Positions 24,523 through 34,000 of a stretch of DNA of 64,000 nt are shown piece after piece (the first letter of the stretch is position 1; each line of letters starts with the position of its first letter). A program made the translations under genes and the position numbers. The DNA is from Halorientalis salina (GTDB lineage Archaea; Halobacteriota; Halobacteria; Halobacteriales; Haloarculaceae), in assembly GCF_005049285.1 (NCBI RefSeq), contig NZ_SOSC01000002.1, forward strand, positions 124,001 to 188,000, written 5' to 3'. The notes beneath the pieces are model-generated. The model saw only the letters and a program-made list of their open reading frames with translations, was not told where the DNA came from and searched no databases.

Positions 24523-25716
24523 ATGGGACTGGTCGGACGGGGGCCGATTCGGGTCTGTTATCTCGGGTCGGACGAGAAGATAGCCGACTGGGTCCGGGCA
24601 GGGTTCGAACGAAATGAGGAAGCGGTCGAGTTCGTCGCGGAAACGGATTTCGACGTCGCGCTGGACCGGATCGCGGACGCACAGCAACGTCTCGACCCCC
24701 GAATGCGAAGTCCGCTGGTCGACCACGAGGACCCCTTCGACTGTGTCGTCTGTGCCGACGACGCCGATCCCGTCACGTTCATCGACGGGGTCCGGGAGAG
24801 AGACGACTCCCTCCCGGTAGTGCTGTTCGCCGACGACGGGAGCGAACGGTTGGCGAGCGGCGCGATCAGCGCGGGCGTCGACGACTACCTCACGACGGAG
24901 GGCTCCAATCCGACCGGGCGACTCGTCGAGCGCGTGGTCGAACTCGGCAAGCGCCACCGCGACCGGAAGCGAAAACGACTGAAACGGGAGCGCATCGAGC
25001 GGATCGTCGACGAGAGCGCCGAGATGATCACCGTCGTCGAACCCGGTGCCACGGTCGGCTTCCAGAACGATGCCGTCGAGCAGGTCCTGGGGTACAGCCC
25101 GGACGAGATCAATCGGAACCTCCCCTTCGAGAAGGTCCACCCCGACGACTGGCAGGAGATCCGCGAGGAGTTCTACGATGCCGTCCGCGACCCCAACCAC
25201 GTCCCGGACGTGGAGTTCCGCGTCAAGGACGCCGACGACCGCTGGCGAACCGTCGAGGCGCGCGGCCGAAACCTGCTGGACGATCCGCTGGTGAGGGGCT
25301 TCGTCATCACGACCCGCGACATCACCGAGCGGAAGGAGCGGGAACGCGACCTGGAGGGGTACCGGACGGTCGTCGAGAACGCCGGCGACCCGATGTACGT
25401 GCTCGATCCGGACGGCCAGATCTCCTGGGTCAACGAGGCGTTCCTCGAACACACCGGCTACGAGCGGGCGTTCGTCGAGAACACGCACGTCTCGACGTTC
25501 ATGCGCGAACAGGACCTCCAGAAGGGAGTCGAGATCATCGACGAGTTGCTGACCGGCGACGACGACTGGGGGCGTTTCGAGTTCATCATGGAGAACGTCA
25601 GCGGCGAGATCCGACGCTACGAGGTGAACGTCTCCGTCCTCACCGACGACGACGGGACCCTCCGTGGATCCGTCGGCGTCATCCGGGACGTCACCGAGGG
25701 CGAGTCACTGGAGTAG
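24523..25716 (+). CDS. receiver-like plus double-PAS signalling protein
   Basis: This 397-residue cytoplasmic protein has three domains and no output kinase. Residues 1-130 resemble a receiver (IRVCYLGSDE, a VLFADDGSE strand, SAGVDDYLT), though the usual phosphoacceptor region reads DCVVCADDAD. PAS domain 1 covers about 155-275 (RIVDESAEMITVVEP to TTRDITERKERE), and PAS domain 2 about 280-397 (VVENAGDPMYVLDPDG to VIRDVTEG). It may sense redox, light or ligand and pass the signal to a partner. The convergent gene at 25721 is a PAS histidine kinase. The start at 24523 is favoured over a GTG at 24505. Confidence 0.83.
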   Translation: MGLVGRGPIRVCYLGSDEKIADWVRAGFERNEEAVEFVAETDFDVALDRIADAQQRLDPRMRSPLVDHEDPFDCVVCADDADPVTFIDGVRERDDSLPVVLFADDGSERLASGAISAGVDDYLTTEGSNPTGRLVERVVELGKRHRDRKRKRLKRERIERIVDESAEMITVVEPGATVGFQNDAVEQVLGYSPDEINRNLPFEKVHPDDWQEIREEFYDAVRDPNHVPDVEFRVKDADDRWRTVEARGRNLLDDPLVRGFVITTRDITERKERERDLEGYRTVVENAGDPMYVLDPDGQISWVNEAFLEHTGYERAFVENTHVSTFMREQDLQKGVEIIDELLTGDDDWGRFEFIMENVSGEIRRYEVNVSVLTDDDGTLRGSVGVIRDVTEGESLE

Positions 25717-25720
25717 CCGA

Positions 25721-27223
25721 TCAGTCGTCGGAAACGCCGGTTATCTCGACTCGCAGGCCGCCGCGCTCGCTATCAGTCAACGACACCGTCCAGCCGTGGG
25801 CTTCCACGGTCCGGCGGACGATCGCCAGTCCGAACCCGGTTCCCCCCTGAGACATGGTTTCGCCGTATTCGAGCAGTCGGTCCCGTTCGTCTTCCGGAAT
25901 GCCCGTGCCGTCGTCGGCGACGTAAAAGCCGTCGTCCATCGCCCCGAGCGTCACCGACACGTCCTCGCCGGCGTGTTTCACGCTGTTCTGGAACAGGTTC
26001 GCCAGGATCTGCCGGAGCCGGTGTTCGTCAGCGACGACCGAGCGATCGGTCTCGATGGTCAGCGTCGCCTCGGCGGTTTCGAGCCCCGACCACGTCGTCA
26101 CCGCGAGGTCGTCGAGGGCGACCGGTTCGCCGTCCGACACCGTGTGTCCCTGCCGTGCGAGTTCGACCAGATCCTCGATGAGCCCTTCCATCCGTTGCGT
26201 GGCCCGGTCGAGCGCCTCGAAGTGGTCCTCGTCGCCCGTCTCCCTGGCCAGTTGGAGCCGACCGGTGATGACGTTCAGGGGATTCCGGAGGTCGTGTGAG
26301 ACGGCCCCGACCAACTCTTCGAGTCGCTCGTTTTGCCGTTCGAGTTCCCGCTCGTGGGCGACGCGATCGGAGACGTCCCGGGCGATCCCGGCGATGCCGA
26401 CGACCGCGCCCGTCTCGTCGGTGAGTCGGGACCCGCGAAACTCCGTGGGGATCTCCGTCCCGCCTCGCTGGTGGACCCGCGCCTCGACGACGGCGCTCCC
26501 CGTCTCGACCGTCTCCGCGATCGCGTCGTCGATCCGGTCGCGGTGGTCCGGGACGAAGAAGTCAGCGGGCTCCATCTCGCTGATTTCGTCGGCGTCGTAC
26601 CCCGTCACCGTCGGGATGTACCGGTTCCAGTAGACCAACTCCCCGTCCCGATCGAGGATGAAAAAGCCGTCCCTGATGGCATCGAGCGCCTCCACCAGCA
26701 CCGTGCCGCCGTCTTCGACACCGAGACCCTGGAGCACCCGCTCGACCGCCGCCGACTCGTCCTCGAACCCGTCATCCGCGACGGACGCCGACGGGTCCGA
26801 TCGACCGCCATCGGTCCGAACCGGATCGTACTCCGCGACCGCCGTGAGGATCTCGTCTGCGAGTTCGCCGTACTGTTCGGTTCCCGACCCCTTCTGGAGA
26901 TACGCGGTGACGGCAGAATCGAGCACCGTTTCGTCGATCTGTGCCCGATCACGGCCGGTAAAGAGCAGAAACGGGATCCCGGGCGCCTCCTCGTGAACCG
27001 CCGCGACGAACTCGTCACACCCCATGTCCGGGAGCTGGTAGTCGCTGATAACACAGTGGACGGTCCCCTCTCGGACCGCCTCGAGCGCCTCGCCCGCTGT
27101 CTCAGCTAACTCCACGTCGAGACGGTCGTCCTCGCGCTTCAGAAAGGTCGCCGCCAGATCGACGATTTCCGGGTCGTCGTCGACGTGGAGCACCCGAATC
27201 GGGTCGACATCGACATCGCTCAT
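25721..27223 (-). CDS. hybrid receiver-PAS-histidine kinase
   Basis: This 500-residue sensor has a receiver domain at 1-130 (VLHVDDDPEIVDL; phosphoacceptor Asp in CVISDYQLPD). A PAS domain follows at about 185-300 (DAIRDGFFILDRDG), then a dimerisation/phosphotransfer helix with His in AVSHDLRNPLNVITG. The ATPase domain has N-box NLFQNSVKHA, G1 VADDGTGIPE and G2 GTGFGLAIV. It is soluble, with no membrane span. Halobacteria encode many such orphan kinases; the signal is unknown. Its stop lies five bases from that of the double-PAS gene. Confidence 0.9.
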   Translation of the reverse strand: MSDVDVDPIRVLHVDDDPEIVDLAATFLKREDDRLDVELAETAGEALEAVREGTVHCVISDYQLPDMGCDEFVAAVHEEAPGIPFLLFTGRDRAQIDETVLDSAVTAYLQKGSGTEQYGELADEILTAVAEYDPVRTDGGRSDPSASVADDGFEDESAAVERVLQGLGVEDGGTVLVEALDAIRDGFFILDRDGELVYWNRYIPTVTGYDADEISEMEPADFFVPDHRDRIDDAIAETVETGSAVVEARVHQRGGTEIPTEFRGSRLTDETGAVVGIAGIARDVSDRVAHERELERQNERLEELVGAVSHDLRNPLNVITGRLQLARETGDEDHFEALDRATQRMEGLIEDLVELARQGHTVSDGEPVALDDLAVTTWSGLETAEATLTIETDRSVVADEHRLRQILANLFQNSVKHAGEDVSVTLGAMDDGFYVADDGTGIPEDERDRLLEYGETMSQGGTGFGLAIVRRTVEAHGWTVSLTDSERGGLRVEITGVSDD

Positions 27224-27621
27224 GACAGCCTATTGGACGAGTGTACTGTTAAGCGTTGAGGCTGGAGGCAATCGTACTGCCCGAATCACTGCAAGCGGAA
27301 TGAGTCGACCGACAGGACGGATAGGACAGTTTCGGCTCGCTCCTCATCCCAATATACTCACCAGAACCCAAAGCGTTCTGGTTGGCTCACGTCGGTTCGT
27401 CGCAGAAAGCCGGTGGAGGGGATTGTGAACTATTCGGAGACGGTTCACCTCACTGCGTTCGACGACTTTCAAATCCTACCACAGAGGTCTCTTTCGAACT
27501 CGTGGACTCGGCCAGAAAGAGCCGGTGGAGGGATGTTGAACCACGGTCGTTCCGTTTCACTCCACTCCCTGATTCAAATCCCTCGGTGGCTTTCGCTGCT
27601 CGCGAATCGCTCGCAGCAGAA
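27224..27621. other. non-coding region between the kinase start and tRNA-Thr
   Basis: About 400 bases contain no credible gene. The first 100 should hold the promoter of the minus-strand kinase gene. The rest is occupied by two tRNA-tail repeat units of about 105-110 bases. Confidence 0.5.
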
Positions 27622-27641
27622 AGCCGGTGGAGGGATTTGAA
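27402..27641. repeat. degenerate repeats of the tRNA-Thr 3' end
   Basis: The 3' tail of tRNA-Thr with its flank (GCAGAAAGCCGGTGGAGGG, 27616-27634) recurs at 27402-27420 exactly, and at 27514-27533 with a two-base insertion (AGAAAGAGCCGGTGGAGGG). The copies are about 110 and 104 bases apart. An inverted copy (TTCAAATCCCTCGGTGGC) lies at 27573-27590, facing the tRNA. The sequence between them is non-coding. Such repeats can be left by site-specific integration at a tRNA or by tandem duplication. Confidence 0.65.
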
Positions 27642-27695
27642 CCCTCGGCCTAATCCTTACGAAGGATTCGCTCTGCCAGTCTGAGCTACACCGGC
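27622..27695 (-). tRNA. tRNA-Thr (anticodon CGU)
   Basis: The 74-nt gene folds into a standard cloverleaf on the minus strand. The acceptor stem is GCCGGTG/CACCGGC with discriminator U, and the D arm is GCTC...GAGC. The anticodon stem AATCC/GGATT encloses loop TTCGTAA, giving anticodon CGU, which reads ACG (Thr). The T arm is GAGGG-TTCAAAT-CCCTC. There is no intron and CCA is not encoded. A 13-base piece of its 5' end with flank (GACGCGCCGGTGT on the minus strand) recurs about 55 bases upstream of the gene. Confidence 0.95.
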
Positions 27696-27819
27696 GCGTC
27701 ACCACGTTCGCATCCGAGCCCTGCATCGCTTCACTCTCCAGGACACCGGCGCGTCCGCGTGCATCAATTCGTCCGTGCATAACCGCAATAAGGGTTGCGA
27801 ATCCGACCGAACATTGCCT

Positions 27820-28803
27820 TCACTCCCGTCGCAACCGAACGTCCAGTACGACGTTCTGTTCGTGTGGGGCGTATGACCGAACGACGTGCCGCGTCTCGAT
27901 ATCGACCGTGTACTCGGGTTCGGCAGCCGCACGGATGGCCCGTTCACCCGGCCCGAACAGGTCGTCTTCGGGTTGGATGTCGTAGTAGTGGAGGACGCAG
28001 TCATCGCCGGCCAACTCGACGGCAGTGTCCAGGAACTCGTCGGCGCTGTGGGGGAGGTTCATCACCAGCCGGTCGGCCCAGTCGGAGTACTCGCCAGCGA
28101 CGTCGCGTACGTCCCCCTGGATGGCCGTCACGCGGTCCTCGACGCCGTTCCGCCGGGCGTTCTCCCGGAGGTACTCGATGGCGACCTCGTTGAGATCGAC
28201 GCCGACCGCCTCGGCACCGCGTTTCGCGAACGGGATCACGAACGGGCCGACGCCGGCGAACATATCCAGCGCCCGTTCGTCAGGCTGGACCTGCTCGGCG
28301 ACGCGGTGGCGTTCGGTCGCCAGCCGCGGGGAGAAATAGACCTCGGCGAGGTCGACGGCGAACTCACAGCCGTACTCTCGATGGACGGTTTCGGTCCCCT
28401 CTCCGACCAGCACGTCCCAGTCACGCACGCGGAGATCACCTTTGACCTTCGAGGCGCGGTTCAGGACCGTCGCCACCGGGAGCGCGGACTCGGCGATCGC
28501 GTCCGCGAGCGCCCGCGCGCGGTTAGGGTCGTCCTCGTCGACGATGGCGATGTCGCCAAGCCGAGCGTACGACGCCTCGAAGTCGACCAGGTCCGCAGGC
28601 ATCGTCTGTGTCTCCCGGGCCGGAGGGTCGTAGTCGACGACCTCGTATTCCGCCGGAACGGCGGCGGCGTCCGTCACCGGAATGTAGAGCCGCCCGTCCT
28701 CGACGACGATTTCGTGACGCTCGTCGACGAGGCCCATGTCCGCGAGATCCTTGCGGGCACTCTCACCGTCCTCGCGAGCGACACGGGCGCACGGGACCGA
28801 CAT
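27820..28803 (-). CDS. trm5: tRNA (guanine37-N1)-methyltransferase Trm5
   Basis: This 327-residue SAM-dependent enzyme methylates G37 of tRNAs to m1G and prevents frameshifting. An N-terminal D1-type region is followed by the D2/D3 catalytic Rossmann fold. Visible motifs are RLGDIAIVDEDDPNRARALA, the SAM loop MFAGVGPFVIPFAK near residue 190, and the catalytic NLPHSADEFL near residue 262. The start at 28803 (MSVPCARVAREDG) matches the family; the frame extends far upstream without homology. It is divergent from dphB with 87 bases between starts. Confidence 0.9.
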   Translation of the reverse strand: MSVPCARVAREDGESARKDLADMGLVDERHEIVVEDGRLYIPVTDAAAVPAEYEVVDYDPPARETQTMPADLVDFEASYARLGDIAIVDEDDPNRARALADAIAESALPVATVLNRASKVKGDLRVRDWDVLVGEGTETVHREYGCEFAVDLAEVYFSPRLATERHRVAEQVQPDERALDMFAGVGPFVIPFAKRGAEAVGVDLNEVAIEYLRENARRNGVEDRVTAIQGDVRDVAGEYSDWADRLVMNLPHSADEFLDTAVELAGDDCVLHYYDIQPEDDLFGPGERAIRAAAEPEYTVDIETRHVVRSYAPHEQNVVLDVRLRRE

Positions 28804-28861
28804 GGACACTCCTCGGACACCGCCAGCGGTAAGCCTGACGTTTCGAGCCAAGGTCGGGTCG

Positions 28862-28867
28862 TTTAAT
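28862..28867 (+). promoter_or_regulatory. TATA box for dphB
   Basis: TTTAAT lies about 25 bases before the dphB ATG at 28891, consistent with leaderless transcription in the trm5-dphB divergent gap. Confidence 0.5.
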
Positions 28868-28890
28868 CCCCCGCAGAGCCCAGTAGCGGT

Positions 28891-29661
28891 ATGCTCACTT
28901 TCGTCGGCCTCGGACTCTACGACGAGCGATCGATCACCGTTGCGGGCCGGGACGCGCTCCGGGTGGCTGACAGCGTCTTCGCCGAGTTCTATACCAGCAA
29001 ACTCGTCGGCACCTCGGTCGCCGATCTGGAAGCCCACCACGACATCACCATCGACGTGCGGGACCGCGCCGGTGTCGAGCAAAACCCCGAGCCGATCCTC
29101 GACGCCGCCGAGGGCGGCGACGCCGTCTTCCTCACCGCAGGCGATACCATGATCTCGACGACCCACGTCGATCTCAGACTGCGCGCCCACGACCGCGGTA
29201 TCGAAACCCGGGTCGTCCACGGCACGACTGCCCAGACCGCGGCCAGTTCGCTGACCGGCCTCCAGAACTACCGCTTCGGCAAAGCCACGACGCTCCCCTT
29301 CGAGCGCTCGCACGGCGGCGAGGGCGTCCCGAACAGCGTCGTCGAGACGATCGACGCGAACCGAGAGCGAGGACTGCACACGCTGGTCTATCTCGACATC
29401 AAGGCCGAAGCCGAGGAGTACATGACCGCAGACACTGCGGCCCCGCTGCTCGCCGACGACTACGAGGACGTGCTGGCCGTGGCAGTCTGTCAGGCTGGCA
29501 GCGCCGAGCCAACGGTGGTCGCCGACCGGCTCTCGGCGCTCGCCGACGGCAGCTTCGGTCCACCGCTCCACCTGCTCGTCGTTCCCGGCGACCTCCACAT
29601 GCTGGAGCAGGACGCGCTCGGCGAACTCGCCGGTGCGCCGGCCGAAACACTCGAAGAATAA
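28891..29661 (+). CDS. dphB: diphthine synthase
   Basis: This 256-residue SAM-dependent methyltransferase methylates the modified histidine of translation elongation factor 2 in diphthamide synthesis. The family signature starts MLTFVGLGLYDERSIT. It continues with AEFYTSKL, DAVFLTAGDTMISTTHVDLRLRA-like segments and VHGTTAQTAASSLTGLQNYRFG. Length is typical. It is convergent with artA, the stops being five bases apart. Confidence 0.95.
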   Translation: MLTFVGLGLYDERSITVAGRDALRVADSVFAEFYTSKLVGTSVADLEAHHDITIDVRDRAGVEQNPEPILDAAEGGDAVFLTAGDTMISTTHVDLRLRAHDRGIETRVVHGTTAQTAASSLTGLQNYRFGKATTLPFERSHGGEGVPNSVVETIDANRERGLHTLVYLDIKAEAEEYMTADTAAPLLADDYEDVLAVAVCQAGSAEPTVVADRLSALADGSFGPPLHLLVVPGDLHMLEQDALGELAGAPAETLEE

Positions 29662-29666
29662 CCGGG

Positions 29667-30827
29667 CTACTCGCCGTCGGCTCGGACTGGTTGGACGCCC
29701 AGCGAGTCCCGCAGGTCGTACTCACTGCCCGTCAACAGGTAGAGGACGTCCTCGACGATGACGAGCACTTCGGGGAGTTCCCGAACGACGAGCCAGGTGA
29801 TCGCGACGAGTGCGACGACTGAAAGCACCTGTGCCATGATTCGGTCGGCGACGAAGTACGACACCATGTACGGGTCCGATGTCGCGAAGAGGGTCATCAC
29901 GGCGTTGGGAAAGACGTGGAGGTACTGTTCGCCAAAAGAGAGGCCGATGAACACGTTCCGAACGAGGTTCAGCCCGTAGATCACCGGGATCGAAACCGCG
30001 AGCGCGCGGAGTTTCCGGCGCAGCGGTGCGCGTACGGCGGCGATCATCCCCGCGAAGATGGCCATGCTCCCGATGCCGGTACAGGCGATGATGATCGTGT
30101 AGGTGATCCGGTGGTCCGGGTCGGGGTAGAACTCGAACGTGTTGCGATAGGAGGGATACTCCCTGGAGGCGCTCTGTTGGACCTCGTTGACTAAGTTCCC
30201 GGAGACGACTTCCGGATTGTGACCCACCACGCCCATCAGGAACTCGGTCTGTCTGGTCACGGTTTCGACGAGCGGGCGCTGGAACACGACCAGCGTCTCG
30301 AACGGAAGGAAGACGATCCCCATCACGGCGATCGCCCGCGAGAGGACGAACAGCGTGTCGCGCCCGTCCGCAAGCAGATACGCGACGTACAGCGAGGCCG
30401 GCACACCGACGAGCGTCCCGATCCCCTCGACGAAACTTTTCTGGACGACCGCGAAGTGGTAGATGAGCGTAAACCAGAACAAGCCAAAGAGGAGCCACGC
30501 GCCGACCGTCACCAGTCGCCGCGAGTTCCGAGTAGTGTTCATCACCGAGAGGAGTCCGGCCGCAGCCCCGAGCGCGAGCGGGAGTGCTCCCAGCGTCGCG
30601 ATCCCTTCGACGACGGCCCCCTGGCCGACCGCGTAATAATACACCAGCAGTGCCCAGAACGCACCGAACAGCAGCCACACGCCGACCGTCAGATATCGGT
30701 CACCGTCGCTGCGCCGATCCGACCAGCCGAGTAATGCCCCGGTAGTGAACGTCCCCACGACCAGCCAGGCCAGCGGGTCTGACCATTGCGTGAACCAGGC
30801 CAGTATCCCGAGCAGCGTATCGAGCAT
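29667..30827 (-). CDS. artA: archaeosortase A
   Basis: This 386-residue integral membrane transpeptidase-like protein processes PGF-CTERM surface proteins. It cleaves near the C-terminal signal so that a lipid anchor can be attached. The catalytic Cys lies in IIIACTGIGSMAIF near residue 250, an Arg in NLVRNVFIG near 290, and a further Arg in YFVADRIMAQ. About ten membrane spans are evident. The S-layer glycoprotein gene, its expected main substrate, lies 207 bases upstream on the same strand. That spacing suggests functional linkage. Confidence 0.9.
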   Translation of the reverse strand: MLDTLLGILAWFTQWSDPLAWLVVGTFTTGALLGWSDRRSDGDRYLTVGVWLLFGAFWALLVYYYAVGQGAVVEGIATLGALPLALGAAAGLLSVMNTTRNSRRLVTVGAWLLFGLFWFTLIYHFAVVQKSFVEGIGTLVGVPASLYVAYLLADGRDTLFVLSRAIAVMGIVFLPFETLVVFQRPLVETVTRQTEFLMGVVGHNPEVVSGNLVNEVQQSASREYPSYRNTFEFYPDPDHRITYTIIIACTGIGSMAIFAGMIAAVRAPLRRKLRALAVSIPVIYGLNLVRNVFIGLSFGEQYLHVFPNAVMTLFATSDPYMVSYFVADRIMAQVLSVVALVAITWLVVRELPEVLVIVEDVLYLLTGSEYDLRDSLGVQPVRADGE

Positions 30828-31034
30828 TCTGTCGATTCACAGCTACGCCAAATACGACTATATGTCTTGTCGTTGGGTGCAGACGACACGCACAGCCAAT
30901 TCCGCCCTCGCACGTTGGGAGACAGTGCTGAACGGCCGCGTGTCGCGGTAGGTCGAGTCGGTAGCGCTGTCGCTATCGGGTGTAGCGTCCGAAAAGAAAT
31001 GGAATGTGGTCGAAAGCCGGATTAGATCCGGTAG

Positions 31035-34000
31035 TTAGTCGCGACGACGGGTCGCGAGGAGCGCAGCACCGAGGAGCGCGATCAGAGCGAGGCCGGCCGT
31101 GAAGCCAGCACCGTCTCCGGAGGAGTCCGTGGTTTCTTCGCCGCCTTCAGTGGCGGTTTCCGTGGGCTCGTCCGTCTGCTCAGTCGTCTGCTCGGTGGTC
31201 TGCTCGGTAGTCTGTTCGGTGGTCTGCTCAGTCGTCTGCTCGGTCGTGGTGTCCTCCTGGACGGAGACCGTGGCCGAGTCGACGACAGCAGAGCCGTTCA
31301 GCTCGTAGGCACCGTCAGCGTCCGGGAACTCGAATTCCTGGTTGCCGTTGGTGTCCATGTGAGCCATCGCGACCAGCGTCTGGTCGGACGCGAGGTCCGA
31401 GTCCAGCGTGATGGTCACGTCTTCGGTCTCACCGGCACCGAGGTACTCGCTCGTGCCGATGACCTCACCAGAGGCGTCGCCCTGATGGATGGCGATGAAG
31501 CCACCTTCGGACATCGTCACGCTGTCGACGGTGACAGCACCGTTGTCGAGGGTCTGGTCGTTGAAGTCGACGCCAGCCGTCACGGCGTCACCGATGCGAC
31601 CTTCCTGATCGTAGTCGTCATCGAAGCCACGTGCGGAGGCCTCGAAGGTCGTGTTGGACGGTCGCTCGGAGAGGTCGACGACTGCCTCGAAGGACTTGTC
31701 GGACTGGACATCAGCGGTCGGGTCTTCGAGGAACGAGCTCGTGCCCGAACCCTTCAGACGGATGTCGAGTTCCGTACCGGGTGCGACGGTGGTCGTACCC
31801 GTGACGGACTGGTCAGCTGCGGCCGAGAGCTGGATGAGGTCGTCCTCGTCAGTGTCGAAGTGGACCTCTCGGTCGGTGAACTGCACGTTGTCCGTGAGGG
31901 ACTGCTTGTCCTCGACGATGTCGGCATCGTCGTAGAACGTGAAGTTACCGACGTAGGTGTCGTCTGCCGTGTTCCGGTAGTTACCGAGATCGCCATCAGC
32001 ATTGACGAAGTCACTTGGGTTACTGTTGGTCGAACCAACGCTACCCTTTGTATCTTCGTTGAATTCTTCAACGCGTTGAGTCTGGATCGCGTTCTCATCC
32101 ATGACGACGTAGAGCGAGGAATTCGCCTGGTCAGGCACGACTGCCAGACCGTTGTTCTCCTCGGTCGCAGTGAAGTCGACTTCGTACGCGTTGTAGTTCG
32201 CACTCGCGTCTTCCTGCGTCATGCGGAACTCAAAGTCGTCGGATGCAATGGAAGAGGTTCCGTTGAGCATCTCAACGAAGGCCTCTTCGTAATTGTCGCT
32301 ATGCCCACCGAGTTTGTTCTGGGCTTCGAGAGCACCGTAGACGCTCGTCGATTCGATTTGCCAGACGAGGGTGTCGTCCTCTGCGACCTCGTCCTGCTCT
32401 GTAAGGTGTTCGTCTTCGACGAGTTCTGCGACGCTAGACGGATCGTCCTGTTCGATCTCATCGAAGTCGTCTTCGGGTGCTGCCCAACTGTTGAGTCCGG
32501 TGATCTGCGGCTCGGTGATCTGGACGGAGCCAACATCGAACTCGTTCGTCTTGTCGTCCACGCTAGAGACGTTCAGCTCGTAGGCTGCTGCTGCCAGCGG
32601 CGGGTCCGAGATTTCACCGCTATCGACAATGACATCCTCGACACTGTCCGAATCGTCCGCAGTGCCGATGGAATCTGCAGCGGTTAGATTAACGCCATTA
32701 TTACCACCAACGAGGTCACGACCCAGCGTGTAAGTGTTCATTTCGAGAACGACTTCACCATCTTCGTCACCGTCGGTGACGTCCATGGTCATGTTGAAGC
32801 CGTTGTCGTCGTAACCCATGAACACCTGCGCTTCGTCGGTGTTGTCCAGTTCGATCGGGACGACAGCAATGTCACCCTGACCGACCGGCTGAACATTACC
32901 GACTGTGGCGTCCTCGTCAGCTTCCTCGATGTTCGAGATGGAGTCGGACGCTTCCGCATCGGTGTCCGTAACCTCGAAGTCGAAGGTGTAGTCACCGGTG
33001 TCGACATCCGAGAAGTCGGCCGGGATACTGGCACTGTCACTGTTGACGTCGAATCTGACGCCGTCCTTGTCTTCGAGGTTTTCGAGGTTCTCTGCGTTCG
33101 CGAAGACATCTTCTTCGAGCGTCTCGTCGTTCAGACCGTCAGCTTCGACCTGAACAGTGTAGTCCTGACGGTTCGAGTTGAGGTCGAGGTCGGTCGTTTC
33201 CGACTCGACTTCGTCGTCCTCGAACGAGGCCGTCAGACTCTGGACGGAGACAGAGAAGATCGACTCAGTAAGTACTGAGTTCGAAGTATTTGGAACATCT
33301 CCATTATGGTTGTCACCGATGACACCATTCTTTTTGATGTCGTAGACGTTGCCGTCAGTATCGACGATCACGTAATCGCCTTCAAGGTTCGACGTATCGA
33401 TGAGTTCGTTGTCACCGTTGTCGAAGCCAACCGGTTCGACGAAATCACCGAGGTAGTAATCGCCACTGTCACGGTCGACACTGTAGAGTTCGAATTGCGT
33501 ATTGTTAGTAGCGTTGTTCGAGGTGTAGAGGGTTTCGCCCTGGTAGTACCGAGGACCATCGTCGAGATTGCGATCGGCAATGGTGTACCGGCTAGTCCAA
33601 GAGTCAACCTCGCTGCCCTCGTCGTCCTGCAGGATCACTTCGAAGTCGTACTGACCTGCATCAACTGAATTGTTAATGCCTTCGAGTATGACTTCGACGT
33701 TGTCCGTGTCACTGAATGAATTGCCGTCGGGCAGTGCAATCTCGATTTCTGAGCCTGCTGCACTGGCGACTTCATCAGTGACATTTGTGCCACTGTTGTC
33801 GTTAACCGTCACACTGTCAACCCCATCTACTTCTGCATCTTCAAGGTCGACAACAACGGTCTCGACAGTAGCGGAACTACTGTCCAGTTCAATGTTTGCT
33901 TCGGTAGTATACGTTACATCATCTGCACTCGCATTATAGTCTGTGAGACTATAATCGACGGTAGCAGAGTTAGCCGCTGCAGCTCCACCTGAGAGCGCGA

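Noticed and set aside
27402-27600. Additional tRNA genes in the repeat ladder
   Set aside because: Only the acceptor and T-arm ends are repeated; no anticodon or D arm can be folded in either copy.
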